A DNA stretch of 64,000 nt from Roseimaritima multifibrata (GCF_007741495.1 NZ_CP036262.1:682001-746000); one strand, 5' to 3'; counted from the first letter of the stretch, positions 1-7,297 are shown. Notes: a model not told the origin generated them from the letters alone. Made by a program: numbers and translations.

Positions 1-1
1 G

Positions 2-1147
2 TACTATTGGCAACAAATAACGACGGTCAGCAAAGGGTCTGCTCAACCTGGCGCGAATGCGACAATCCTCTCTAAGTTAGCGATTCCCGTTGCCCCTCTC
101 GCCGAACAGTCACGGATCGTATCGGCGATCGAGTCGCTTCAATCGCGTAGTTCGCGAGCTCGGGAATTGCTTTCGGAAGTCGGGCCGCTGATCGGTCAGC
201 TTCGTCAGAGTGTGCTGCGAGATGCTTTCAGTGGGAAGCTGACTGCCGACTGGCGGCGGCAGAATCCCGCCCCCTCCGGTGAAACGGCCCGCGAACTTCT
301 CCTCCGCATCCGCACCGAGCGAAAAGAACGCTGGCAATCCGAGCAGCTAGCCAAGTACGAAGCCAAAGGCAAACAGCCCCCCAAAAACTGGCAGGACAAG
401 TACAAAGAACCCGATCCAGTAGATGAGTCAGATCTGCCTGAACTGCCGGACGGTTGGTGCTGGGCGCGGTTTGAAGAAGTCCTCGAAGAACTACGTAATG
501 GTCTGTCACCCAAGCCAAAAGAAACTCCGCCGGGGATTCCAATCCTCCGTATCAACAGCGTCCGGGCAAGAACCGTCACGCTCGATGAAGTCCGGTACCT
601 CGACGGAGCGGAGGAATCACTCCCAGTGTACCGACTTCGGGACGGGGACCTGCTTTTCACCCGTTACAACGGAAGCATCGACTTGCTCGGAGTCTGCGGG
701 ATGGTGCGCGACCTAAACGAAAAAGAACTGCTCTATCCGGACAAACTTATGCGGGTGCGATTTGGACACGATCTAATCCTGCCTGAGTTCATCGAGCTTT
801 ATTTCGCGGCTCCCGATGCCCGCAACCGAGTTACCGAAAAGGCAAAGACTACTTCCGGCCAACAAGGCGTTTCCGGCGGCGACATCAAGGGGCAACCGAT
901 TGCGATCGCACCAGTTGAGGAACAGCGAGAGGTCGTTCGGCGAGTTTGCGAAATGATGGAACGCATAAACGAGTTGGAGAATGGTTTAGCCTCAATTGAA
1001 TCGTCGCTGACGGAACTGGATCAATCCATCCTCTCGAAAGCGTTCCGCGGCGAGTTGGTCCCGCAGGACCCGAGTGACGAACCGGCCTCCGAACTCCTCG
1101 CCCGCATCCGCAAACAACGCCAAGCCACCAAAACCAAACCCAACTGA
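2..1147 (+). CDS. hsdS: Type I restriction-modification specificity subunit HsdS, 5'-truncated by window
   Basis: The specificity subunit gives a type I restriction-modification complex its DNA target; it joins two HsdM methylases and the HsdR translocase. The reading frame is open from base 2, so the start lies outside the window and 381 residues are visible. They contain the end of the first target-recognition domain, the central conserved helix (about residues 69-85, QSVLRDAFSGKLTADW), a second recognition domain (about 140-285), and the C-terminal conserved helix (about 341-356, QSILSKAFRGELVPQ). The two similar helices form the spacer coiled coil of the family. HsdM and HsdR are not in the window and are expected to the left. 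The gene may be cargo of the integrative element. Confidence 0.9.
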   Translation, partial: YYWQQITTVSKGSAQPGANATILSKLAIPVAPLAEQSRIVSAIESLQSRSSRARELLSEVGPLIGQLRQSVLRDAFSGKLTADWRRQNPAPSGETARELLLRIRTERKERWQSEQLAKYEAKGKQPPKNWQDKYKEPDPVDESDLPELPDGWCWARFEEVLEELRNGLSPKPKETPPGIPILRINSVRARTVTLDEVRYLDGAEESLPVYRLRDGDLLFTRYNGSIDLLGVCGMVRDLNEKELLYPDKLMRVRFGHDLILPEFIELYFAAPDARNRVTEKAKTTSGQQGVSGGDIKGQPIAIAPVEEQREVVRRVCEMMERINELENGLASIESSLTELDQSILSKAFRGELVPQDPSDEPASELLARIRKQRQATKTKPN

Positions 1148-1372
1148 CAACGCGTCACCTGCCGTGCCTCGCATCCCAGGTTTTCAGATCGTCACTTATC
1201 ACCGTGAACCTGAGAAGCCTTCGATCGCTGGGGCCCTGGTAGCCAAACAGAAACCTTTTTCAAGCAATTCCGAAAGGTGAGACGGCTAGCTCCCGTCGCG
1301 GCTGGCGAATGTCATAGTCCCATAGCTGTGGCCTTCGCCTGCCCGCCTTTCAGCAAACTATGGGGTTCCGCG

Positions 1373-2272
1373 ATGACCCAAATTGATCCGACCATCGACT
1401 GGAATGCGGTACGGTCCTCTGCCTATGAATGCTTGGACGCGACCTGGAATCTGGGGTGCTGGGCAGATCGAGCACTAGATGACGACGACCAGAAACACCC
1501 AACACTACTGCACTTGGAGGTGATAACGAGAGCCGCAACCACTTTCAAAAAGTCATCTCTTGTTCTTCTCCCAGGGTTCCCCGGGGCGTCTAGTGATTCC
1601 GGAAAGTACTCACCCATCTTCGATGCAATCCAACTGGCGACGGCGAGTATCGAGTCTAAACCCATTTCCTGGTTCTCCGAAGTAGCGTTTGCCTCCGCGC
1701 ACGAAGCCGCATTTGAATTACTGCGGCGGGCGTTGATCCGGGTTGAAGACACAATACATGCTATAGGGCTTTCTGGCATCGCAGAGATTGAAGATTTCAC
1801 TGGTGCTACCCTTCGAGCAATCCTTAGGGCAATCAGCTCATCTTCCGTTTCTCAACCGGCTCTTTCCTCCATTGAGGTGAATCAGCTGCGTGCCTGGATT
1901 GATCGGGAATGGGCGGCAGTCGTTAGATTCGGTGACACTGACGTGGTGACAGTGAATGGCCATTGCGGTTGTCGCGTAGACAATCCCGAGCCGAATGAGA
2001 CGGAAACCATCATAGGAGTGTCGCTCCACGATGCGATGATGCATCTCGACGATGACGCCGAGGCGGCGAGCGCAGAAGTGAAGCGGTTTTCTAAATCAAC
2101 GCACGAGGCGCCAGAACGCGTAGGCAAATGCCCCCATGACGGTCGCAGATATCTACACAAAGTCGATGATTTAGTTCGATGCATGAAAAATTTCTACGGG
2201 TTGAATTCTAGCGAAACCAAACGATTGAGAGCATTCCTGAAGACGAAAACGCGAGAACCATTGACAAAGTAG
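1373..2272 (+). CDS. Hypothetical protein of unknown family
   Basis: I do not recognise this 299-residue protein. The frame stays open further upstream to 1277, but the ATG at 1373 is preferred because the upstream part is low-quality coding sequence. The product is soluble-looking, with no signal peptide or membrane helix. It is acidic at the N-terminus and has several Cys/His clusters in its C-terminal half: HCGCR near residue 197, KCPHD near 253 and an RCM soon after. These could bind a metal, but no standard zinc-finger spacing is evident. It lies 225 bp after hsdS and before the replication-type genes, so it may be element cargo, possibly defence-related by position only. Confidence 0.6.
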   Translation: MTQIDPTIDWNAVRSSAYECLDATWNLGCWADRALDDDDQKHPTLLHLEVITRAATTFKKSSLVLLPGFPGASSDSGKYSPIFDAIQLATASIESKPISWFSEVAFASAHEAAFELLRRALIRVEDTIHAIGLSGIAEIEDFTGATLRAILRAISSSSVSQPALSSIEVNQLRAWIDREWAAVVRFGDTDVVTVNGHCGCRVDNPEPNETETIIGVSLHDAMMHLDDDAEAASAEVKRFSKSTHEAPERVGKCPHDGRRYLHKVDDLVRCMKNFYGLNSSETKRLRAFLKTKTREPLTK

Positions 2273-2300
2273 TTCGATGTTGTTCGACCTAGTTCGAGCA
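2271..2300 (+). repeat. Three 10-bp-phased GTTCGA repeats
   Basis: The six bases GTTCGA occur at 2272, 2282 and 2292, exactly 10 bp apart, starting at the stop codon of the preceding gene and ending 47 bp before the next start. A fourth TTAGTTCGA lies inside the upstream gene near 2170. One copy per helical turn is typical of binding sites for a cooperatively binding protein. Binding by an element regulator, Xis or ParB-like protein is inference. Confidence 0.4.
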
Positions 2301-2346
2301 GCCTAGCCGTATGGTTTGATGAACCCATCGTTTCGATACTCACTCG

Positions 2347-2586
2347 ATGGATTACCTCATGAACGCATACGTTCTCGAAATACTCTTTCCGACCGGATGG
2401 CGTCGGTCAGGCGAATTGCATTGGCGTTACGCCGACGCAACAGAGGCCGCAACTGTCGCCGTCTACCAGTCCGCTGCTCGTGCTGCCCGCGTCCTTCCGG
2501 TCCATGTCCTGGCAAACGATGTATTTAGCATCGAACGTCCTGCCAGCACCGGTATCGCTGACATGGAGGACCTAAGCGATGAGTAG
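2347..2586 (+). CDS. Small hypothetical protein, element operon
   Basis: A 79-residue open frame heads the overlapping gene run of the element. An internal ATG at 2359 would give 75 residues. No convincing ribosome site precedes either start, unlike the genes that follow. The protein is mixed in composition, with an Ala/Val-rich centre and an acidic tail, and I recognise no family. Its stop overlaps the start of the next gene by 8 bp, suggesting translational coupling. The evidence for coding is open-frame length and position only. Confidence 0.45.
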   Translation: MDYLMNAYVLEILFPTGWRRSGELHWRYADATEAATVAVYQSAARAARVLPVHVLANDVFSIERPASTGIADMEDLSDE

Positions 2587-2860
2587 CATTGAGATTCTTA
2601 CAGCGTTATCCGATGACGACCGCGCGTCGATCATCACCGGCGTCGTCGCGGCTATCAGGCCGCTGCTCGATACCCGCCTTGAGCTGGTTTTCGCTGACAC
2701 GGTGTCAGTGATTGGGGGCGTCAGTCCGGCAACGCTTGATCGGCTTCGAAAGTCGTGGCAACTGCTATCGGTCAAGACCGGGAACCGTCGGCTTTGTCGG
2801 GCTGCTGCGGTCATTGCTACCCCAGAGTCGATGAACATGGAGGGCAGTGGAAATGCGTAG
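2579..2860 (+). CDS. Small hypothetical protein, element operon
   Basis: This 93-residue protein begins at an ATG with a GGAGG about 9 bases upstream and overlaps both neighbours. The N-terminal 60 residues look like an amphipathic helical region (SIEILTALSDDDRASIITGV) followed by a short basic part, LDRLRKSW. Placement directly before an excisionase-like gene suggests an accessory DNA-binding or regulatory role, but no family is recognisable. A perfect 15-bp palindrome lies inside the gene at 2694-2708. Confidence 0.6.
   Translation: MSSIEILTALSDDDRASIITGVVAAIRPLLDTRLELVFADTVSVIGGVSPATLDRLRKSWQLLSVKTGNRRLCRAAAVIATPESMNMEGSGNA
2694..2708. promoter_or_regulatory. Palindrome CTGACACGGTGTCAG (copy 1)
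   Basis: Perfect 7-bp arms around one central base. The same palindrome with a different central base recurs at 4970-4984, and a 13-of-15 match sits in the non-coding stretch before the integrase at 5735-5749. Recurrence within one element suggests a binding site for an element-encoded regulator. Copy 1 lies within a coding sequence. Confidence 0.4.
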
Positions 2861-3059
2861 CACTTCTGCAATTCAGCCGCAGTTACTCAGCGAACATGAT
2901 GCGGCGAAATGGCTGGGCATCTGTCAACGGACGCTCTGGGGACTTAGGGCAACCGGCGAGATTCCGCACGTCCGGTTAGGCCGAGCGATCCGCTACGACG
3001 TGGCGGACCTATTGCAATTCGTGGCCCAAAACAAAAAAAGGGGTGTCGATCATGAATGA
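2853..3059 (+). CDS. Excisionase-like MerR/HTH_17 DNA-binding protein
   Basis: A 68-residue protein of the helix-turn-helix type used by excisionases. The sequence LLSEHDAAKWLGICQRTLW (about residues 11-29) is the typical opening helix-turn-helix, followed by the wing GEIPHVRLGRAIRYDVADLL, characteristic of HTH_17/excisionase-like proteins. The ATG at 2853 is chosen because GGAGGG lies 8 bases before it; the GTG at 2847 is too close to that site. It overlaps the upstream gene by 8 bp and the downstream gene by 8 bp. Likely roles are directing excision with the integrase at 5909 or repressing the element genes. The fold call is firm; the role is inferred from context. Confidence 0.75.
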   Translation: MRSTSAIQPQLLSEHDAAKWLGICQRTLWGLRATGEIPHVRLGRAIRYDVADLLQFVAQNKKRGVDHE

Positions 3060-3918
3060 TCGAGCAAAAGTGGAAACGTTGCCACCCACCTCAACGATAG
3101 CTCTATCATCGCTTGTGGTTGACGAACGCTTTCAGTCGCGTGCAACGATGGACCCCGACGCGATCGCTGAGTACGTCGAGGCGATACGCACGAAGAAATG
3201 CTGGCCGTTCCCACCGATCAAAGTGGTTTCCCAGTTCGTCGTCGATGGGTTCCATCGTGTCGAAGCGGCCAAGCAGGTAATCGCTGACACGGCGGCACCG
3301 GCAGTGCTACGCAAGTCGCTGCAGAGCATTTCGTGCGAGCGTGTACCCGTCGAGACAGTAAGCGACGACGTGCCCGCCGTGGCCTTGCGTCATGCATTAG
3401 CAGCGAACCAGACGCATGGGTTGAAGCGAACCAGCGAAGATAAGCGACGATCGGTTGAATTGGCGATTAGGCAATGGCCCGACGAATCGAACCGCGCGAT
3501 TGCCAAGCTGACAGGGACGAGCCACACGTTTGTTGCGACCGTGCGCGGTTATCCGGAAGTGGCAACGTTGCCACCCTCAGAATCGCTGTGTCTTGCAATT
3601 CAAGCGCTCAGTGTGGGCCAAGGTCTGGAATGTTTTCATTACGACGACCAAGGCGAACTAATTGGGAACACCGTGATTGCTTACTTAAATCCAGACGATC
3701 CCTTTCATTGCTTCCAGGTCGCCGACTGGAACGGCCGACAAATTGCCTTTTCCCAATGGGGAAGCATTAATCGCGTACTTTGGGCGTTACGTCAACTGCG
3801 GTCTGAGCTAGAGGCAATGGAATTTGAACTCACGGAAAACGCCAGACCGTTGATGGAAATGGCGTACAAAAGATGGCGGGCCACATCACCCAACAAAAGT
3901 CGGGAGGCCGGCACATGA
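3052..3918 (+). CDS. ParB/sulfiredoxin-fold (ParB N-terminal-like) protein
   Basis: 288 residues. The N-terminal half has the ParB/Srx pattern, including the nucleotide-site motif DGFHR at about residues 65-69 in FVVDGFHRVEAAKQ. This is followed by a ParB-type helix-turn-helix region around residues 130-165 (RTSEDKRRSVELAI, then SNRAIAKLTGTSHTFV). The C-terminal 100 residues are unassigned. Family members load on DNA as CTP-dependent clamps or act as nuclease/regulatory proteins in phages and integrative elements. The ATG at 3052 has an AAGGGG site at suitable spacing; the GTG at 3043 does not. There is no ParA partner in view, so a classical partition system is not supported. The gene overlaps the next by 4 bp (ATGA). 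Confidence 0.75.
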   Translation: MNDRAKVETLPPTSTIALSSLVVDERFQSRATMDPDAIAEYVEAIRTKKCWPFPPIKVVSQFVVDGFHRVEAAKQVIADTAAPAVLRKSLQSISCERVPVETVSDDVPAVALRHALAANQTHGLKRTSEDKRRSVELAIRQWPDESNRAIAKLTGTSHTFVATVRGYPEVATLPPSESLCLAIQALSVGQGLECFHYDDQGELIGNTVIAYLNPDDPFHCFQVADWNGRQIAFSQWGSINRVLWALRQLRSELEAMEFELTENARPLMEMAYKRWRATSPNKSREAGT

Positions 3919-4103
3919 TCCGACACTCCCGAAAAATTGGTGACGATGCGACCCGTCGACCAAATGATAACAACTCGGAACGCCAAGCCAAGACCATCAA
4001 CCTGTTGATTGATGTGAATGTCAATTTGGATCTTAGCGGGTTTGGTGTCATCACCGGAACGATGTTTGCGAACATCCGGCAGGAGGTGACCGATGACAAA
4101 TGA
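3915..4103 (+). CDS. Small hypothetical protein, element operon
   Basis: A 62-residue frame starting at an ATG that overlaps the stop of the ParB-like gene (ATGA), with GGGAGG 9 bases upstream. Its last 11 bases overlap the ATPase gene start. The protein is hydrophilic and basic at the N-terminus, with a short hydrophobic C-terminal stretch (LDLSGFGVITGTMF). No family is recognised. Tight coupling and a strong ribosome site are the reasons for calling it a gene. Confidence 0.55.
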   Translation: MIRHSRKIGDDATRRPNDNNSERQAKTINLLIDVNVNLDLSGFGVITGTMFANIRQEVTDDK

Positions 4104-5025
4104 CACGAAGTCAGCTAGCCCGCTGTCACGTAGGCTCATCCGCGGTTCGACTGCCTTCGACAAGATCGTCAACGGAATCAAGCAAGGCAAGAAAGACAAG
4201 CTGTTTGACTGCGGTTATGCACTACGCGGAATCGAGATTGGTCCTGGCATCCTGACCCTTATCGGGGCACCTCCAGGTCGAGGCAAAACTGCCTTGACGA
4301 TGCAGGCGACCTACGAAGCGGTCCAGCGTGAACCCGGGTTACATGCGGTTGTCGCGTCACTAGAAGTGACAGAGGAAACCCTCATAAAACGCAGGATCGC
4401 GAAAGAAATCGGAGTATCGTTCGAGGCAGTCAGATTCAACAGGCTGACAGATCGTCAGCGAAGTAAGATCGCTGGGCTGAGCAAATTTCGCGAGATGTTG
4501 GACTCGATCGACTTCGTACCGGAGTCGGCTTGTGGGCTTGGCGATCTGAAGACGCTAATGACCGACAGAGTGAAACCGGGACTGTTGGTTCTTGACTACA
4601 TCCAGCTATTCGGAAGCGAGATGGACGACCCCAAAGCAAGGGCCGCGTTGACCATGGCGACCGCACGTCGCTTCTGTGCGGAAGGCTGGGCCGTCGTGGC
4701 GGTGTCGGCATTCAGCCGGAATCAGAGCATCAGCGGACGTTCACGCACCAAAGGAGCCAGTCTTGAGTCCTTTCGCGATTCGTCTGCGATCGAATACTCG
4801 GGAGCCGCTGCCTACGCACTCGATGAAGCGTCGAACTGCAAAGGAGTCGACCCGCCGCCGATTCGGCAGATGAGTCTTCGGTGTTTGAAGAATCGCAATG
4901 GAGAATGCAGACACATCAACCTGTGGTTCAACGGGCCACAGCTGTCATTTTCTCGGGACGAACCAGACACTGACACAGTGTCAGCGAACAGCAGTCCGTC
5001 AGAGTCGCAAGGAGGTGTGTTTTGA
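4093..5025 (+). CDS. DnaB/RecA-like helicase-type ATPase
   Basis: 310 residues resembling the C-terminal ATPase domain of replicative helicase DnaB without its N-terminal domain. Walker A is GAPPGRGKT at 58-66. A DnaB-like GLHAVVASLEVTEE follows near 82-95, and Walker B is LLVLDYIQLF with Asp168. Then come VSAFSRN at 204-210 and FRDSSAIEYSGAAAYALD (227-244), which matches the SG.IEQDAD region of DnaB. Such proteins unwind DNA for phage or plasmid replication, sometimes after loading by a partner. AGGAGG precedes the ATG by 7 bases. The stop overlaps the TTG start of the winged-helix gene. The C-terminal tail (about 285-310) is disordered-looking. A KaiC-like role cannot be excluded. Confidence 0.8.
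   Translation: MTNDTKSASPLSRRLIRGSTAFDKIVNGIKQGKKDKLFDCGYALRGIEIGPGILTLIGAPPGRGKTALTMQATYEAVQREPGLHAVVASLEVTEETLIKRRIAKEIGVSFEAVRFNRLTDRQRSKIAGLSKFREMLDSIDFVPESACGLGDLKTLMTDRVKPGLLVLDYIQLFGSEMDDPKARAALTMATARRFCAEGWAVVAVSAFSRNQSISGRSRTKGASLESFRDSSAIEYSGAAAYALDEASNCKGVDPPPIRQMSLRCLKNRNGECRHINLWFNGPQLSFSRDEPDTDTVSANSSPSESQGGVF
4970..4984. promoter_or_regulatory. Palindrome CTGACACAGTGTCAG (copy 2)
   Basis: The same 7-bp arms as the copy at 2694-2708, with A in the centre. It lies near the 3' end of the ATPase gene, 38 bp before the winged-helix gene start. Both coding copies happen to encode Asp-Thr-Val-Ser in otherwise unrelated proteins, which makes conservation of the DNA site itself plausible. 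Confidence 0.4.
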
Positions 5026-5396
5026 GCCGTGCGAAACCACATCCGAGATCGAACAAGGGAAAGTCTGCCAAGCGCTGGGCCACTGGAGATACGCTCTCTG
5101 ACCTAGTGCTGCCAACACTTCCCAAGCCGTCTCACTGTGCGATTCTCTTGGTGTGCTGGTTACATGCGAAGATTGGCGACGATGGCAAGACGATCTTTGA
5201 TCTAACGAAGGAGCAGATTGCCACACGTTGCGGACTAAAAGAATCGACTGTCAAAGGACTCCTCCGAGAACTCGAAACCGGTGGCGTGATTCGCACGCGG
5301 AAGGATGGGTGTAACCAGGGTGGACGATCACTGGGTTCCGAGCGGATGATCACCTTTGAGCCATACCAGGAACCAACCAAAGGGGGGCGCCAGTGA
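5022..5396 (+). CDS. Winged-helix protein, possible replication initiator or helicase loader
   Basis: 124 residues starting at TTG, with AAGGAGG six bases upstream; the start overlaps the previous stop (TTGA). Residues about 45-105 form a winged helix-turn-helix: ILLVCWLHAKIG, then IFDLTKEQIATRCGLKESTV as recognition helices, then KGLLRELETGGVIRTRKDG and a wing. This fold occurs in phage and plasmid initiators (DnaD, RepA and phage O type) and in regulators. The gene directly follows a DnaB-like ATPase and is followed by 22-bp direct repeats, which resembles an initiator with its origin. The initiator role is inferred; the DNA-binding fold is the firmer call. Confidence 0.65.
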   Translation: MSRAKPHPRSNKGKSAKRWATGDTLSDLVLPTLPKPSHCAILLVCWLHAKIGDDGKTIFDLTKEQIATRCGLKESTVKGLLRELETGGVIRTRKDGCNQGGRSLGSERMITFEPYQEPTKGGRQ

Positions 5397-5581
5397 CCCC
5401 GTTTGCAGCAAGAAAAGGGGTGCGCCAGTGCTCCGGAACAGGTGCGCCAGTGCTCCGAAACAGGTGCGCCCAGGGTACCCCTCTCAATGTCAATGTCATT
5501 GCGTCACGACATTCGTGGTCGCTGCGCTACGAACGCCTTACGCTTACGAATCCACGAGATACTTGGATGGACGATCGTTGA
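5393..5581 (+). CDS. Possible small frame over iteron-like repeats
   Basis: A 62-codon frame opens at a GTG overlapping the stop of the winged-helix gene (GTGA), behind a G-rich stretch that could act as a ribosome site. Most of its first half is simply the translation of 22-bp direct repeats (GAPVLRNRCA-like segments). The other two frames are also open here, a sign that the DNA repeat rather than a protein is what is selected. It is listed because coupling is possible, but it may well not be a gene. Confidence 0.25.
   Translation: MTPFAARKGVRQCSGTGAPVLRNRCAQGTPLNVNVIASRHSWSLRYERLTLTNPRDTWMDDR
5419..5473 (+). repeat. 22-bp direct repeats (iteron-like)
   Basis: Two adjacent near-identical 22-bp units at 5419-5440 and 5441-5462 share the core GGTGCGCCAGTGCTCCG. 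A third unit starting at 5463 matches for about 9-10 bases, and a degenerate copy of the core (GGCGCCAGTG) precedes them at about 5387-5396. They begin at the 3' end of the winged-helix gene. Tandem 19-22-bp repeats beside an initiator gene are the usual form of iteron origins. Confidence 0.5.
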
Positions 5582-5908
5582 TCGGCACGAGTGCGAGGTG
5601 GACTAGTGATCCGGCACTCGCGCGGCGCAGTGCTGTTCTCCAACGGCGCGAATAACCACCTGGCAGCAGCGCTGACGATTGAAGGCGTGAAGTGCTTTGC
5701 CGGGTGAAGTGCCACCCCAGATGTACGTCCCGCACTGTCACGATGTCAGTACCGACCACACTAAAACCACTCACGTTCGCTTGCCTTGCGCGGCGATCAA
5801 CACATACAGTAACTGTGCCGCGGCTAGGACCGTACATCCGAAAGCCAGCTTCCCGAACTGGCCTGCCGTGGCGATTTTTCATTCGGGACAAAGACGGGAG
5901 TTGAATCA
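5582..5908. other. Non-coding stretch before the integrase
   Basis: I see no supported gene here. Short frames on both strands have unnatural composition. The stretch contains a degenerate copy of the element palindrome at 5735-5749. A weak GGGAG lies about 13 bases before the integrase ATG. It probably holds the integrase promoter, but no clear -35/-10 pair can be assigned. Confidence 0.4.
5735..5749. promoter_or_regulatory. Degenerate palindrome CTGTCACGATGTCAG (copy 3)
   Basis: It matches the two perfect palindromes at 2694 and 4970 at 13 of 15 positions and is the only copy in non-coding DNA, 160 bp before the integrase start. This makes it the best candidate for an operator controlling integrase expression. 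Confidence 0.35.
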
Positions 5909-7297
5909 ATGGCATCTATTGGCAATGACGCTGGCGGGCGCAAACGTATTCTGTTCTACGCTCCATGCGGAGCACGCAAGACGATCCGGCTGGGCAAATG
6001 CTCGAAGAGTCATGCGGTCACGATGAAGACACGAACCGAACAGTTGTTGGCCGCAACGATCACGGGTGAGATGAGTCGCGATCTATCGTTTTGGGTTGCC
6101 GAGTTGCATCCGGCCACGCGAAGCAAGTTTGAAGCGGTGGGACTTCTGGAGTCACTGGATCCGGAGCCGGGTAGCGAGGAAGTGTCGACGACTTTGGACG
6201 CTTTTCTTGCGGACTTCATGGATCGACGTGGACCGCGCATGAAACCAGCGACACGGGTTGTCTGGGGGCAGGTGATGGCGTTGCTGCGGGAATACCTTCC
6301 CCAAGAAATCTTGCTTCGTGACGTGACGACCGGTCACGCGAAGCAATTCGTCGAGAGTCTTCGTGAGCGAGGCCTGGCATCGACGACAATATACAAGCGG
6401 GTTGGATTTGCCCGTCAGTTCTTCGAGGACGCATTGGACTGGGAATTGATCGAGCGGAATCCGTTTGCGAAGGTGACAACGCGTCAGTCATCGAAGAAGT
6501 CCAATGTCCATGTGCCGATGGAGACAATCAGCAAGGTGTTGCGTCACTGTGACGAGACTTGGACGCTGATCGTGATGCTGAGCCGGATCGGTGGGTTACG
6601 CTGTCCGAGTGAAACGCTATCGCTAAGGTGGGGAGATATCGACTGGGAGGCCGATCGAATGCACGTTCCCGAATGTAAGGTCGAGCATCACGAGGGGCGA
6701 GGTATTCGCGAGGTGCCGCTGTTCCGCGAGTTGCGTTCGTTGCTGGAGGTTACTTTCAAGGCTGCCACGATCGAGGGCAAATATCCATCACCTGATGCCT
6801 TTGTCGTCGACAAGCCCGCGTATCGGGCTGCCGCAAAGCGACCGGGCGGATGGGCTAACGCGAATCTGCGGACGCAGTATTTGAAGATTATCGAGCGTGC
6901 GAAGGTCGAGCCGTGGAAGCGTCTGTTCCATTCGATGCGTGCCAGTCGTGAAACCGACCTGCTGGCTGAGGGCTATCCAAAGCACGTCGTCTGTGCGTGG
7001 ATGGGCAATTCGGTCGCGGTTGCTGACAAGCATTACAACCTTGTCACCGAGGCTGACTTCCAGAGAGCAGCCGGGCTCACTGACAGCGCGGCACCAAATG
7101 CGGCACGATCGGCCGGAAAAGCGGCACGAAATCCGGCACCGCAAGAAGCACGCACCGAGCACGCAGGAAACGAAAAAAGCCCGTCTTTTCCAAGTTCAAA
7201 CAGCGTTGAACGCGAAGAAAACGGGCTTTCCGAAGTGGAGGATAACGGACTTGAACCGATGACCTCCTGCATGCCATGCAGGCGCTCTCCCAACTGA
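5909..7297 (+). CDS. Tyrosine-type site-specific recombinase (integrase)
   Basis: 462 residues. The N-terminal 45 residues (KTIRLGKCSKSHAV) resemble an arm-type DNA-binding domain. A core-binding SAM-like domain covers about 95-190 and the catalytic domain about 200-385. Catalytic residues visible are Arg231 in GGLRCPSE, His341 and Arg344 in HSMR, the conserved tryptophan in WMGNS, and Tyr376 in DKHY as nucleophile. The last 80 residues are a low-complexity Ala/Arg/Glu-rich tail. The final part (about residue 420 on) is antisense to the terminator of the tRNA-Ala gene and to the tRNA itself, so the stop lies inside the tRNA gene. This places the attachment site at the tRNA 3' end and makes this the integrase of the element to its left. 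Confidence 0.95.
   Translation: MASIGNDAGGRKRILFYAPCGARKTIRLGKCSKSHAVTMKTRTEQLLAATITGEMSRDLSFWVAELHPATRSKFEAVGLLESLDPEPGSEEVSTTLDAFLADFMDRRGPRMKPATRVVWGQVMALLREYLPQEILLRDVTTGHAKQFVESLRERGLASTTIYKRVGFARQFFEDALDWELIERNPFAKVTTRQSSKKSNVHVPMETISKVLRHCDETWTLIVMLSRIGGLRCPSETLSLRWGDIDWEADRMHVPECKVEHHEGRGIREVPLFRELRSLLEVTFKAATIEGKYPSPDAFVVDKPAYRAAAKRPGGWANANLRTQYLKIIERAKVEPWKRLFHSMRASRETDLLAEGYPKHVVCAWMGNSVAVADKHYNLVTEADFQRAAGLTDSAAPNAARSAGKAARNPAPQEARTEHAGNEKSPSFPSSNSVEREENGLSEVEDNGLEPMTSCMPCRRSPN
7172..7230 (-). terminator. Intrinsic terminator of tRNA-Ala, inside int 3' end
   Basis: Read on the minus strand, AAAGCCCGT and its complement ACGGGCTTT pair across a loop that itself contains GTTCAA/TTGAAC arms. 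The far side ends in six T residues (plus-strand A run at 7173-7178). It starts 5 bp beyond the tRNA 3' end, so it would end tRNA transcription. The whole structure is also coding sequence for the integrase tail. Confidence 0.65.

Noticed and set aside
1148-1372. Extension of the unknown gene to 1277
   Set aside because: The upstream segment has no coding look and the ATG at 1373 gives a cleaner N-terminus.
3052-3918. Complete ParABS partition system
   Set aside because: Only a ParB-like protein is present; no ParA ATPase gene or parS array is seen.
5692-5904. 70-codon frame directly before the integrase, ending 4 bp before its start
   Set aside because: GTG start, odd composition, and it overlaps open frames on both strands; no motif. 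The non-coding palindrome copy lies inside it, so a regulatory stretch is more likely.
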